Shown here piece by piece: positions 1 through 7,912 of a stretch of 52,697 bases of DNA (position 1 is the first letter of the stretch; every line of letters starts with the position of its first letter). This DNA comes from Brasilonema sp. UFV-L1 (GTDB lineage Bacteria; Cyanobacteriota; Cyanobacteriia; Cyanobacteriales; Nostocaceae), in assembly GCF_012912105.1 (NCBI RefSeq), contig NZ_QMEA01000025.1, positions 4,757 to 57,453 on the forward strand, read 5' to 3'. Position numbers and translations under genes: made by a program. The notes beneath the pieces were generated by a model. That model did not search any database. It saw only the letters and a list, made by a program, of their open reading frames with translations, and was not told the DNA's origin.

Positions 1-1
1 A

Positions 2-90
2 GCGAAGAATCTGAAAAATCCTTCCTTAAGTGAGGAGTGTCATTCTGAGGGTAACGTCAGTGGAGCGAAGAATCTGAAAAATCCTTCCTT
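2..90 (+). repeat. REP-like intergenic repeat read in frame inside the NACHT gene
   Basis: A 26-bp unit (GCGAAGAATCTGAAAAATCC and six more bases) occurs at 2-27 and again at 65-90. Between them lies TGTCATTCTGAGGGTAACG (38-56), the arm of a dispersed palindrome whose inverse complement reappears in non-coding DNA near 2320-2340. The reading frame stays open through the whole block and encodes AKNLKNPS twice. The block immediately precedes the conserved GEQLWQKLNESGRERL stretch. Confidence 0.75.
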
Positions 91-2167
91 TCCCAAAACA
101 TCTATCCAACAAGGGGAACAGCTATGGCAAAAGCTGAATGAATCTGGAAGAGAACGCTTGCTTGACTTGGTAAAAAATCCCCTGAGATTAGCTTTGATGT
201 GTCAAGTCTGGGACACGACTAAGGATTTACCAGAAACTCAAGCTGCACTTTACAAGCGATTTACACTATACCACTATGAGTGGAAACAAACTGAATTTCC
301 AACAACGCTCGCCCAACAGAATGAGTTGAATTCAGCTTTAGGAAAGTTGGCACAAAAAGCTATCGCTTCTGGAAAAACCCGATTTCGCATTGGACAGAAC
401 TTTGCTTACCGGGTGATGGGAGAGAATCTCTTTGATCGCGCTTGTCGTTTAGGGTGGCTGAATCAGGTAGATCGAGATAAACAAACAGAAGAACCCTTCT
501 ATGCTTTCTACCATGCCACGTTTCAGGAATATTTTGCGGCATTAGCGATTGATGATTGGCACTTTTTGCTTAACCACGTCCTCAACAACCCATCCCAAGG
601 AATTTATCGCATATTTGAACCCCAATGGAAGCAGGTGATATTGCTGTGGTTGGGTTGCGAGAAAGTAGAACCAGAGCAGAAAGAGCAGTTTATAAAAGCA
701 TTAATAGAGTTTAATGATGAATGTGGAGAATTTTATCAGTATCGAGCTTATTTTTTAGCCGCAGCAGGAATTGCTGAATTTCGAGATTGTTCTAAAGCTG
801 ATGAAATCGTAGAGCAAATTGCTAAGTGGAGTTTTGGTTATTTTAATGAAAATTATCAATGGTTGACGTTTATTGAACCCATTGCAGACCAAGCCAAAGA
901 AGCTTTACAACAGACAGAGCGTGAAAAAGCAATCCAGAAATTGGTACAACTTATCAATTCAGTTGTGGGTCAGCGTGAATATACTCATTACTTAGTCGCT
1001 GAAAGTTTAGTAAAGATTGGTGTTGGCAGTCCAATAGCAATTAAGTTGTTAAAGCAAATTATAGGTTCAGCTAAGGATGAATACATACTTAGACTGACAG
1101 CTAATTGTCTAGGTAAAATTGACCCAGGTAATCAAATTGCTATCGAAAAGTTAGAACAACTCATCAATTTAACTGAAGAGCAATTCACTCTTGGCAATTT
1201 AACTGAAGAGCAATTCACTCTTGGCAATTTAACTGAAGAGCAATTCACTCTTGGGCTGTTAGTTCACAATTTATTGGAAATTGAATCCGGCAATCCAATA
1301 GCAATCCAAAAGTTATTACAAATCATTGAGTCAGCTAAGGATGAATCAACTCTTTGGCAAGCAGCAGAGAACTTAGGGAGAATTGAAATAGGCAATCCTG
1401 TAGCAATTCATGCATTAAAGAGGATTATCAAGTCAGCGACTAACACTTACACCCTTTACCTTGCAGCTGATAGCTTAGGAAAAATTTCCCCTGGTAACTC
1501 AACAGCAATTCAGACACTAGTACCGCTTATGAAGTCGGCTAAGACTGATAGATATGACTTACGTGGGAATATAGCTTGGAGTTTAGTAAAAATTGGCACA
1601 GACAATATTATAGTAGCAATTGAAGAACTCTTAAAATTAATTGAATCTACTGACGATGCGCTTACCCGTTATCTTGCAGTTGATAGCTTAAAGAAACTAG
1701 AGCCTCATCACTCCAGGGCAATTCAAGAATTAGAGAAACTCATCCAATTCTCTAACGATGAATATACTTGCTGTCTAGCTGCTAGCAGTTTAGTGAAAGA
1801 TAACCCAGAACATACAGAAGCACTCAGTAAACTGAAGCAGTTTCTTCAATCTAATGATGAATCTATACGTTACATAGCCATTGAGTGTTTATTACAAATT
1901 GACTCTCTTAACCAAAAAGTAGTTAAGCAGTTAGAACACATCCTTATGGCAACTAGCAATATGTCCATACGTAGCCAATCTATTGAAACCTTAAAGAAAT
2001 GTATACAAAATGAACACTTAACAGTAATAATCGAAAACTGGAAAGAGTACCTATCTCATGAAACCTACAAAAAAAACTTATCCCTATTCCATTTATCCTA
2101 CAAACTTATCTGGCACTGCGCCCAAAATATGCCCTACCTCTCCTTTTATCAGGCTTGGCATCATTGA
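2..2167 (+). CDS. NACHT-family STAND NTPase, C-terminal part with HEAT repeats (5' end outside window)
   Basis: The frame is open from the left edge, so the gene starts outside the window. The first TTG at 158 is only the first internal start-like codon. The segment around 158-300 (DLVKNPLRLALMCQVW, then LPETQAALYKRF) is the conserved region that follows the NACHT NTPase core in cyanobacterial STAND proteins. Further on, PFYAFYHATFQEYFAALA is the typical end of that helical domain. From about residue 250 of the visible part to near the end there are roughly ten degenerate HEAT/PBS-lyase-like helical repeats, most containing phrases such as IGNPIAI and LAADSLGKI. By family these are signal-sensing NTPases, often linked to defence or programmed cell death. 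The target is unknown. Two oddities are listed separately: a repeat read in frame at the 5' side and a triplicated 30-bp unit. The Walker motifs are not in the window, so an intact NTPase cannot be confirmed. Confidence 0.8.
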   Translation, partial: AKNLKNPSLSEECHSEGNVSGAKNLKNPSFPKTSIQQGEQLWQKLNESGRERLLDLVKNPLRLALMCQVWDTTKDLPETQAALYKRFTLYHYEWKQTEFPTTLAQQNELNSALGKLAQKAIASGKTRFRIGQNFAYRVMGENLFDRACRLGWLNQVDRDKQTEEPFYAFYHATFQEYFAALAIDDWHFLLNHVLNNPSQGIYRIFEPQWKQVILLWLGCEKVEPEQKEQFIKALIEFNDECGEFYQYRAYFLAAAGIAEFRDCSKADEIVEQIAKWSFGYFNENYQWLTFIEPIADQAKEALQQTEREKAIQKLVQLINSVVGQREYTHYLVAESLVKIGVGSPIAIKLLKQIIGSAKDEYILRLTANCLGKIDPGNQIAIEKLEQLINLTEEQFTLGNLTEEQFTLGNLTEEQFTLGLLVHNLLEIESGNPIAIQKLLQIIESAKDESTLWQAAENLGRIEIGNPVAIHALKRIIKSATNTYTLYLAADSLGKISPGNSTAIQTLVPLMKSAKTDRYDLRGNIAWSLVKIGTDNIIVAIEELLKLIESTDDALTRYLAVDSLKKLEPHHSRAIQELEKLIQFSNDEYTCCLAASSLVKDNPEHTEALSKLKQFLQSNDESIRYIAIECLLQIDSLNQKVVKQLEHILMATSNMSIRSQSIETLKKCIQNEHLTVIIENWKEYLSHETYKKNLSLFHLSYKLIWHCAQNMPYLSFYQAWHH
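1165..1254 (+). repeat. Three perfect 30-bp tandem repeats within the HEAT region
   Basis: The unit at 1165-1194 is repeated at 1195-1224 and 1225-1254 with no mismatch. Each copy encodes NLTEEQFTLG. Perfect identity implies a recent slippage expansion. The added 20 residues stay in frame and sit between two HEAT helices. Confidence 0.95.
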
Positions 2168-2563
2168 AGGAATAAATAGATCTCGCAGCAGAAAATGGTT
2201 CATCAGAGAAACTACCGAGTAGTCAATAGACTTCTTGCAAATGAAATGTCATGTTTCGCTTCGCGAAACATCTCTTGAGATTCTGAGGCTTCGCCGCGCC
2301 AAGGCGAACGCTACACTGCGTTTCGCTCAGAATGACATCCACAACTTTTCTACTTTTGCAAGAAGTCTAATGGCGATGCACCGGAGGAGCCGCGCAAGGC
2401 GCGATAAGCCGGAGGCTTGACGCAAAGAGTATCCCATTGATTTTCTTCAAGCTTGTATTAAGTGCGATCGCACTGAGTGCCCACCAAAAACGCGCCTGTC
2501 AAATGAGCTAGCCTGCTGCGTTTTGCTAAACTGAGAACACATCTTCGTACTGATTCAGGAGCT
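2168..2563. repeat. Gene-free spacer filled by two dispersed repeats
   Basis: Between the NACHT gene and the Uma2 gene I see no gene. About 2250-2342 is an imperfect palindrome (GTTTCGCTTCGCGAAAC on the left, TTTCGCTCAGAATGACAT on the right) of the same family as the repeat inside the NACHT gene. About 2362-2425 holds a GC-rich repeat (CCGGAGGAGCC, then AAGCCGGAGGCTTGACGC) whose right part recurs near 41176-41193 in the nusA-ylxR spacer. A HIP1-like GTGCGATCGCAC palindrome follows at about 2461. A 61-codon frame across the palindrome is repeat-derived and not called. Confidence 0.6.
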
Positions 2564-3127
2564 ATGAGCGCTACAACTCTCCACTCCCTTACCCTAGAGG
2601 AGTTCCTGAAGCTCCCAGAAACCAAGCCAGCCAGCGAATATATTAACGGTGAGATTATTCAAAAGCCAATGCCGAAGGGGAGACATAGCCGCTTACAAGC
2701 TAAACTCTGTGCAGCAGTCAATCAAGTTGCAGAGGACAAGAAAATTGCCTATGCTTTTCCCGAATTGCGGTGTAGTTTCGGGGAACGCTCAATTGTACCG
2801 GATGTGGCTATATTTCTGTGGAGGCGCATACCATTTCTGATTGATGATCAAGTCCCTGATAACTTTGAACTACCGCCAGATTGGACGATTGAGATTCTGT
2901 CGCCAGAACAAAAACCCAACAAAGTGATTGGTAATATTCTTTATTGCTTAAAACATGGTAGTCGCCTCGGATGGTTTATTGATCCTGATGACTTCAGTAT
3001 CTTAGTATTTCTCCGTGAGCAACAGCCTTTACTACTTATGGGAGAAGATTTATTGCCTGTGTTACCAGAAATTGAACTGACATTAACAGTCAATCAAGTT
3101 TTTGGATGGCTGAAGATGGGCGGCTAA
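2564..3127 (+). CDS. Uma2 family endonuclease-like protein (PD-(D/E)XK fold)
   Basis: The 187-residue protein starts LTLEEFLKLPETKPASEYINGEI, the standard N-terminus of the Uma2/DUF820 family, which is greatly expanded in cyanobacteria and has a PD-(D/E)XK nuclease fold. Candidate metal-binding acids are Asp80 in VPDVAIF and Glu110 in TIEILSPEQ. The RLGWFIDPDD segment near residue 140 is also typical. Length is normal for the family and the gene looks intact. Biological role and substrate of the family are not established; some members lie near toxin-antitoxin or mobile genes, as here, where an MNT-HEPN locus follows about 90 bp downstream. The start ATG at 2564 follows GATTCAGGAGCT, a good ribosome-binding site. 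Confidence 0.85.
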   Translation: MSATTLHSLTLEEFLKLPETKPASEYINGEIIQKPMPKGRHSRLQAKLCAAVNQVAEDKKIAYAFPELRCSFGERSIVPDVAIFLWRRIPFLIDDQVPDNFELPPDWTIEILSPEQKPNKVIGNILYCLKHGSRLGWFIDPDDFSILVFLREQQPLLLMGEDLLPVLPEIELTLTVNQVFGWLKMGG

Positions 3128-3220
3128 TGATTTGGAAGACTGTCTTCGTTTAGTAAAAGAAACCCGTTCTAAAGCCCAGTTTTAATTTCTGTTGATAAGT
3201 TTGGAGTAAAACTTTTGAAG

Positions 3221-3514
3221 ATGAAAACGTTGGAGGAAATTAAGCAAATTCTCAGACAAAATAAACCGCTGTTGCAGGAACACTATCATATCACGCAGCT
3301 AGGCATCTTTGGTTCTTACGCTCGTGGTGAACAGACACAGGAAAGTGATGTTGATGTACTCATTGACTATGATCGAGCGCCTACCTTATTTAAACTGGTA
3401 GAACTAGGCGACTATCTTAGTAGTGCGATCGGTATGAAGGTTGATATAGTGACGCAAAACGGTTTAAAGCCAAGAATCCGGGAGCGAGTGTTATCGGAAG
3501 TCGTTTATGTATGA
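3221..3514 (+). CDS. mntA: MntA-like minimal nucleotidyltransferase (antitoxin of a HEPN/MNT pair)
   Basis: This 97-residue protein has the minimal nucleotidyltransferase motif GIFGSYARGEQTQESDVDVL, that is GSx10DxD with the two metal-binding aspartates, followed by LIDYDRAPTLFKLVEL. In characterised MntA-HepT systems the MNT protein AMPylates the HEPN RNase and blocks it. The stop overlaps the start of the hepT remnant (ATGA at 3511-3514), the usual coupling of this operon. ATG at 3221 is preferred over an in-frame TTG at 3215 because the family starts close to MKTLEEIK and GGAG lies at a reasonable distance. The protein looks intact although its partner is destroyed, so it is either a free enzyme or acts on another HEPN protein. 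The symbol is by homology only. Confidence 0.85.
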   Translation: MKTLEEIKQILRQNKPLLQEHYHITQLGIFGSYARGEQTQESDVDVLIDYDRAPTLFKLVELGDYLSSAIGMKVDIVTQNGLKPRIRERVLSEVVYV

Positions 3515-4249
3515 CTAAACGACAACTCTCAGAATTTCTCCAAGACATATTGGATGCTATTGCGGACATTGAAGCGTTTACAGACGGAATTGATTTTGAA
3601 ACATTTCGAGTCAACCGTGAGAAAATTTTAGCTGTTGTGAAGTCACTCGCTAGCCCCTAAGAGGGGCGCTACGCAAACGCTCAAATTCAAAATTCAAAAT
3701 TCAAAATTCGCTCATTGAATTAGTGGGAGCTTGTACTCACCACTAATTCAAGACCACCAAATCAAAGATTATGGTGGGGGCTTGTACCCAGAATTAATCA
3801 ATTCAAAAAAAGATTCTTAATTTTGAACTTTGAACTTTGAACTTTGAATTCAAAAAAGGTCAATCAAAATCTTATACCGATTCAAAAAATGTTTGCGACA
3901 GATACCCCACCCGCGCTACCGCGCACCCTCACGCCAGGTGCTTCAAGTCGGGAAACCCGCCCAACGCACTGGCTCCCCTTGCTAAGGGGAGGGTTGGGGA
4001 GGGGTCTTTTCTATGTGTTGCATTCTTTTTTCAAATTGGTATTAGGAGAAGCAGTCAAGCGAATTCCCGATGAGATCCGCAGCCAGCACCCTCAAATTCC
4101 TACCGAAAGCGGTGGCGCTTATGCGAGATGTGTTAGTGCATGAATATTGGGGAATTGATGTAAATGTTGTCTGGGCAACGGTTCATGAAGGATTGCCACC
4201 TTTAAAAGCAGTGATTGTTGAAATCACGAGAAACTTGCAGAATACTTGA
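3511..4249 (+). pseudogene. hepT: HEPN-domain toxin hepT, split by a repeat cassette and frameshifted
   Basis: The N-terminal 46 codons (3511-3648) read MTKRQLSEFLQDILDAIADI and continue to ILAVVKSL, the first helices of DUF86/HEPN toxins. The frame then runs into a repeat and stops at 3660. The missing part resumes at about 4039 with VLGEAVKRIPDEI and ends with ALMRDVLVHEYWGIDV, IVEITRNLQNT and TGA at 4247-4249. RDVLVHEYW carries the Rx4-6H catalytic motif of HEPN RNases in the family variant seen here. Inside the second part there is also one extra base within 4102-4105: DEIRSQHPQIP and KAVALMRDV are in different frames. With 393 bp inserted and a +1 shift, no functional toxin can be made. 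Joined conceptually, the parts give an ordinary full-length HepT of about 115 residues. Confidence 0.9.
3649..4041. mobile_element. Composite non-autonomous repeat cassette inside hepT
   Basis: About 393 bp separate the two halves of hepT. The left part has a GCTAGCCCCTAAGAGGGGCG palindrome, then heptamer runs AAATTCAAAATTCAAAATTC (about 3683-3712) and, inverted, TTTGAACTTTGAACTTTGAA (about 3827-3851). The right part (about 3874-4042) begins ATACCGATTCAAAAAATG and ends CATTCTTTTTTCAAATTGGTAT, imperfect terminal inverted repeats. In between is a GC-rich motif CTAAGGGGAGGGTTGGGGAG common in cyanobacterial intergenic DNA. There is no transposase frame; short frames across it (for example 3837-4073) are not genes. 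It appears to be one MITE-like element next to, or nested with, a second repeat. Confidence 0.75.
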
Positions 4250-4354
4250 GCAGATAAACTTGTTTTGCCAATCGCTGAAATAAATGTATTGGCAAAGGAG
4301 AGTCAGAGGCGATTGGGCAAGCAACACTAATTTCTAGTGACGCACCGAAACAAT

Positions 4355-4416
4355 GGTGGGCTACGGCGCACTTTAGTTATCATGTAAAACCTCAACTGTT
4401 GTGCGCCTAACCCACC
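4355..4416. repeat. Imperfect inverted repeat, MITE-like
   Basis: GGTGGGCTACGGCGCAC at 4355-4371 pairs imperfectly with GTGCGCCTAACCCACC at 4401-4416. The same GTAGGGTGGGTTAGGCGCAC-type arm is a widespread dispersed element in cyanobacterial genomes. It lies between the hepT remnant and the 3' end of the response regulator gene, where it could also act as a hairpin between convergent transcripts. There is no T-run, so it is not called a terminator. Confidence 0.6.
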
Positions 4417-4458
4417 CTACATAATGGATAATTTATTTTTTGGTACTCTCTTGGCTTT

Positions 4459-5133
4459 TCACACTAACCCAGAACGCAATGCGACAACTGCAGCTTGGAC
4501 GCGATCGTCAACAGATAACTTATTCATAATCCCACGCACGTGAGTTTTGACAGTATTCGGACTCAGATAAAGCTTCTCAGCTATCTCTGGGTTGCTCAAA
4601 CCTTCTACCATCAGTTTCAAAACTTCTAACTCACGCCCAGATAAATTTGCAGTGTTTCCACTGGGAGCAGGAGGTTTGAGATTATCAATGACTCGTCTGG
4701 CGATTTGAGGATCGAGATAAGTTGCACCTTCAACAGCAGCGGCGATCGCACTCAACAGTCGCTCAACACTCGCCCCTTTGATACAATATGCATCAGCACC
4801 GCTAGACAACGCCGCAATAATTTCTGTATCTGTTTGATGTGATGTCAGCATCACGACGTGAGTGTTTGGTAATTCTTTTTTTATTTGCTGTGTTGCAGCT
4901 ATCCCATCTAACCGGGGTAAGCCAATATCCATCACCACCAAATCCGGTTTCAGTTTCAGTGCTGCTTGCACACCCAAATAACCATCTTCCGCTTGTCCTA
5001 TAATCTCTAACTGAGGATGAGCCATTAATGACTGTTCTAATCCCAGTTGCATCATTGGATCATCTTCTACTATCAAAATCCGCAGCGCAGAAACATCAGC
5101 ATTTAGATTTAAGCGAAAGTTGTTATTGTACAT
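4459..5133 (-). CDS. NarL/FixJ-type response regulator
   Basis: The 224-residue protein has a receiver domain (about 17-135) and a LuxR-type helix-turn-helix (about 155-220). The receiver has the acidic pocket IVEDDP, phospho-acceptor Asp69 in VVMDIGLPRLDG, and the conserved Thr/Ser and Lys in VVMLTSH and DAYCIKGAS. The output domain has LSGRELEVLKLMVEGLSNPEIAEKL then SPNTVKTHVRGIMNKL, textbook LuxR motifs. It should be a phosphorylation-controlled transcription factor; its kinase is not adjacent. It starts 3 bp after the era stop on the same strand, so it is probably cotranscribed with era. The target genes cannot be inferred. Confidence 0.93.
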   Translation of the reverse strand: MYNNNFRLNLNADVSALRILIVEDDPMMQLGLEQSLMAHPQLEIIGQAEDGYLGVQAALKLKPDLVVMDIGLPRLDGIAATQQIKKELPNTHVVMLTSHQTDTEIIAALSSGADAYCIKGASVERLLSAIAAAVEGATYLDPQIARRVIDNLKPPAPSGNTANLSGRELEVLKLMVEGLSNPEIAEKLYLSPNTVKTHVRGIMNKLSVDDRVQAAVVALRSGLV

Positions 5134-5136
5134 TTT

Positions 5137-6111
5137 TTATTCTTCCACCCGATACCCAAACTCTGCCAAACGTATGCGAGACTGACGCCATTTTGGTTGC
5201 ACTTTGACGAACAGTTCAAGATAAACTTTCCCAGCGATTAACTTTTGGATTTGTTGGCGGGCTTCACTACCAATAGCTTTTAACATTGCTCCACCTTTAC
5301 CAATCAGAATTCCTTTTTGGGAATCGCGCTCAACGTGTATTGTCGCAAGTACACGAGTCACAAACGGTGTTTCTTCCACTTTGTCAATTGAAATAGCAAC
5401 TGAATGGGGAACTTCCTCACGAGTTAACAGCAAAATTTGTTCTCGGATCAATTCACCCATAATAAAGCGTTCTGGTTGGTCTGTAATTAAGTCAGGTGGA
5501 TAATATAATGGTCCTAATTCTAACTGTTGAATTAAAAGCTGTTGCAGTTCGGGTAATCCGACATTTGTTTTGGCAGAAAATTTCTTTATTTGCCACTGAT
5601 GCAACTTTGCCAATTCAATGTAACTATCGTCTATGCTCTGGAAATCTGAAGGTTGCCCGTCAATTTTATTCAAGCCAAGAATCACTGGTATTGGGCTTTT
5701 ATTGAGTAAATCAGCAATGTAGCGATCGCCTGTACCACAAGCTGTCGATGCATCCACCACAAACAAGACGACATCTACCGATTCGATAGCTATTTTGGCA
5801 TTTTGCACCAGCACTTCCCCCAATTGATGATGGGGTTTATGAATTCCTGGAGTATCTACAAAAATGAGTTGAGCTTCTGGAGTTGTAAGAATGCCTCGTA
5901 ATCGATTGCGTGTTGTTTGTGCTACTGGTGATGTGATGGCAATTTTTTGTCCTACCAGTTGATTCATTAACGTAGATTTACCGACATTTGGCCGACCAAT
6001 AATGCCGACAAAACCTGATTTATATTCAGGAGGAGCTTGCGGAATTACCACTTCTCCTGACAGAGAGAATATGTCATTTTGACTACTATTTACTCGTTGC
6101 TGTACCGTCAT
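5137..6111 (-). CDS. era: GTPase Era
   Basis: The 324-residue protein binds GTP and the 3' end of 16S rRNA during 30S ribosome maturation. G1 is GRPNVGKST, G3 is DTPGIHKPHHQLGE, G4 is LNKID. The C-terminal KH domain contains GILIGKGGAMLKAIGSEAR and ends with the Era-typical VKVQPKWR. About 27 extra residues precede the G domain (start to PPEYKSGFVGI), a modest N-terminal extension common in cyanobacterial Era. The gene is first in a two-gene unit with the response regulator downstream. It is intact and highly characteristic. Confidence 0.97.
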   Translation of the reverse strand: MTVQQRVNSSQNDIFSLSGEVVIPQAPPEYKSGFVGIIGRPNVGKSTLMNQLVGQKIAITSPVAQTTRNRLRGILTTPEAQLIFVDTPGIHKPHHQLGEVLVQNAKIAIESVDVVLFVVDASTACGTGDRYIADLLNKSPIPVILGLNKIDGQPSDFQSIDDSYIELAKLHQWQIKKFSAKTNVGLPELQQLLIQQLELGPLYYPPDLITDQPERFIMGELIREQILLLTREEVPHSVAISIDKVEETPFVTRVLATIHVERDSQKGILIGKGGAMLKAIGSEARQQIQKLIAGKVYLELFVKVQPKWRQSRIRLAEFGYRVEE

Positions 6112-6463
6112 ATTTTCTCTTCAGGATTACGTAACTTTCTGTACAAGGACAAAACAAACATCAAAACACCACTGAATTTTTAGTTATTACTTTGCCTTAA
6201 TTTTAATTTACTATTAATTATCTATCTCTGCCCACTATGGATGAGAGAAAACAAACAGATAAATTTCTCTCCACAGAAAGATAATATTTCGGTTTAGGCG
6301 GCGAAGCCTTTTCCCCATATTCCGCATCGACAATTTTGAGTTAGTAAGTTGGCGAGTTCGTAAGAATTCACGCCCGTCAGTATTCAGGAATCAGAATAAT
6401 GAAAGAATCAGGAGAATCTTTGATGAATGAATATACCAATCATGCTAAACTGCTTACAAATTA
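6112..6463. other. Spacer upstream of era, no gene seen
   Basis: About 350 bp of AT-rich sequence holds the presumed era promoter (era is on the minus strand). No coding potential, tRNA or clear palindrome was seen. The right end runs into the heptamer array. Confidence 0.5.
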
Positions 6464-6769
6464 TGGCTTCTGACTCCTGACTCGTGACTCCTGACTCGTG
6501 ACTCGTGACTCCTGGCTTCTGACTCCTGGCTTCTGACTTCTGACTCCTGACTCGTGACTCGTGACTCCTGGCTTCTGACTCCTGGCTTCTGACTCCTGAC
6601 TCCTGGCTTCTGATACCAATTCTCCATGAGGATGCACTTAATGTTTATTAAACGAACCGCCAAGACGCCAAGAACGCCAAGAATGAAAGAGTAAGTATTA
6701 AGTGCAAGTTTACTCCAGAATTGGTATGACTCGTGACTCCTGACTCGTGACTCCTGACTCGTGACTCCT
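6464..6769. repeat. Heptanucleotide tandem array (TGACTCC/TGACTCG/TGGCTTC), interrupted by a MITE
   Basis: About 21 copies of a 7-bp unit at 6464-6612, and six more at about 6727-6768, vary as TGACTCC, TGACTCG, TGGCTTC and TGACTTC. A 7-bp period read on the minus strand gives a 7-residue repeat (SQESEVR-like) in a 69-codon frame, which is an artefact. This matches the short tandemly repeated repetitive (STRR) sequences known from heterocystous cyanobacteria. The array ends just before the stop of the next minus-strand gene. Confidence 0.9.
6614..6726. mobile_element. MITE with CCAATTCT terminal inverted repeats and TA target duplication
   Basis: The element begins TA-CCAATTCT and ends AGAATTGG-TA. 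A second inverted block follows the tips: TGCACTTAAT near 6632-6641 and ATTAAGTGC near 6698-6706. Flanking TA at 6614-6615 and 6725-6726 fits a TA target duplication as made by IS630/Tc1-mariner transposases. The 113-bp element sits inside the heptamer array, which continues with the same unit on both sides. No frame inside encodes a transposase. A fragment with the same core (ATGCACTTAATGTTCATTAA) occurs at about 25807. Confidence 0.88.
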
Positions 6770-6781
6770 TTTCACAACAGA

Positions 6782-7912
6782 CTATCCAAGAATTCCTAAC
6801 ACAAACTCGCCTTCATTGACTGCCTGATTGCTTGAGACATCGTAAACTAATCCATCTTGTTCTGCACTGACATCTATCAGAGTTGGTAACTTACCCTCTT
6901 TATTAAAATTCAAAATTTGATAAATTCGTTCTCCAGCTTTTACTAAACTCCCCAATTCTACTCTTGATTGAATCATTCCACCTGTTGGGGCATAATATTT
7001 TTGCACTTGACTTCTTAATTGAAAGCTCATGTTATCAAATGTGTTTTCCTTAAGAGAAAACCCAGAAATTTGCAAAACTCTTTTTTGTTTTAAATAGTTT
7101 TTTACACCTCGAAGACCTTTTTCTACTGAATGAGGATTCATTTGCATCCCTGTACCAAGTTCGAGTGTCCAAGCTTCTACATCAAATCTGATTTCTCTAC
7201 CTAGTTTTTTAAAACACTCTTCCAAGGCTAACCAAGGCTTGATAAAAGCTTCATCAAAAGCATCACCGTCGTATTTATCAAGTTGAATGCCAAATTCGAG
7301 TAAGAAATGTTTTGCACTTTCTTCTCGGTTACGAAACAAATAAAGGTAGTTTAATCCTTGACAGGTATGACTGTGTAAGTCAATCAAATAATCTGCATCT
7401 AAACTAAGAGATTGCAATTTATAGCTAAATCGTTGTGTGTAAGGTACTCCACTAGAAGAGTTAATTTTTTCGGAAAATTTGGCAAAACTCTGTCCAATAA
7501 CAGTGAGATAGTTTTTTCTGATAACTTCTGGTTCAAAATTGATTTGAGATTTGGCAAATGTGAATAAATCATCAGCGTGTTTTTCGTAGTCCCAAAATAT
7601 ACGGTTCCAATCTTTCGCTTCGTAAACACAGTATCTTCCAGAGGAAAAAAAGTGCGATCGCTGATTAGTTCCGATTGGGTTACAAACAGGAACTAACCAA
7701 ATTTCACCAAATAAGTCTGTATCATTTATCGTTTTCAAAAACTCCATTAGTTGGTGGATAACAGCATTTCCAACGATTTCAGCACCATGTAGATTGGATT
7801 GAATATAAACCTTTTTGCCAGGATGAGCGCCAATAAACTTGTAGACTTGCAAGGATAAGACATCACCTGAAGCCATGTGGCGCAGAGGAATTGTAGAAAT
7901 AATAGGAAGCAT
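6782..7912 (-). CDS. Succinylglutamate desuccinylase/aspartoacylase-type M14 zinc protein
   Basis: The 376-residue protein has the zinc site QSNLHGAEIVGNAV (His42 and Glu45) and a third ligand in LIDLHSHTC near residue 175. The catalytic glutamate is probably in VEAWTLELG (about 250). The C-terminal ~90 residues (APTGGMIQSRVELGSLVKAGE to VNEGEFVLGILG) form a small beta domain like that of AstE/aspartoacylase-like deacylases. By family it hydrolyses an amide or peptide bond of a small acyl-amino acid; the true substrate is unknown. ATG at 7912 is preferred over an in-frame TTG at 7918. The gene stands alone and its 3' end abuts the heptamer array. Confidence 0.82.
   Translation of the reverse strand: MLPIISTIPLRHMASGDVLSLQVYKFIGAHPGKKVYIQSNLHGAEIVGNAVIHQLMEFLKTINDTDLFGEIWLVPVCNPIGTNQRSHFFSSGRYCVYEAKDWNRIFWDYEKHADDLFTFAKSQINFEPEVIRKNYLTVIGQSFAKFSEKINSSSGVPYTQRFSYKLQSLSLDADYLIDLHSHTCQGLNYLYLFRNREESAKHFLLEFGIQLDKYDGDAFDEAFIKPWLALEECFKKLGREIRFDVEAWTLELGTGMQMNPHSVEKGLRGVKNYLKQKRVLQISGFSLKENTFDNMSFQLRSQVQKYYAPTGGMIQSRVELGSLVKAGERIYQILNFNKEGKLPTLIDVSAEQDGLVYDVSSNQAVNEGEFVLGILG

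Noticed and set aside
6454-6663. Minus-strand frame coding a seven-residue repeat protein
   Set aside because: It is the heptamer array read in frame; a 7-bp period always gives a 7-codon period, and the frame ends in the MITE.
6464-6769. Possible CRISPR array
   Set aside because: Units are 7 bp with no spacers, and no cas gene is near. The 120-bp TPR repeats at 25401 are coding units and not CRISPR either.
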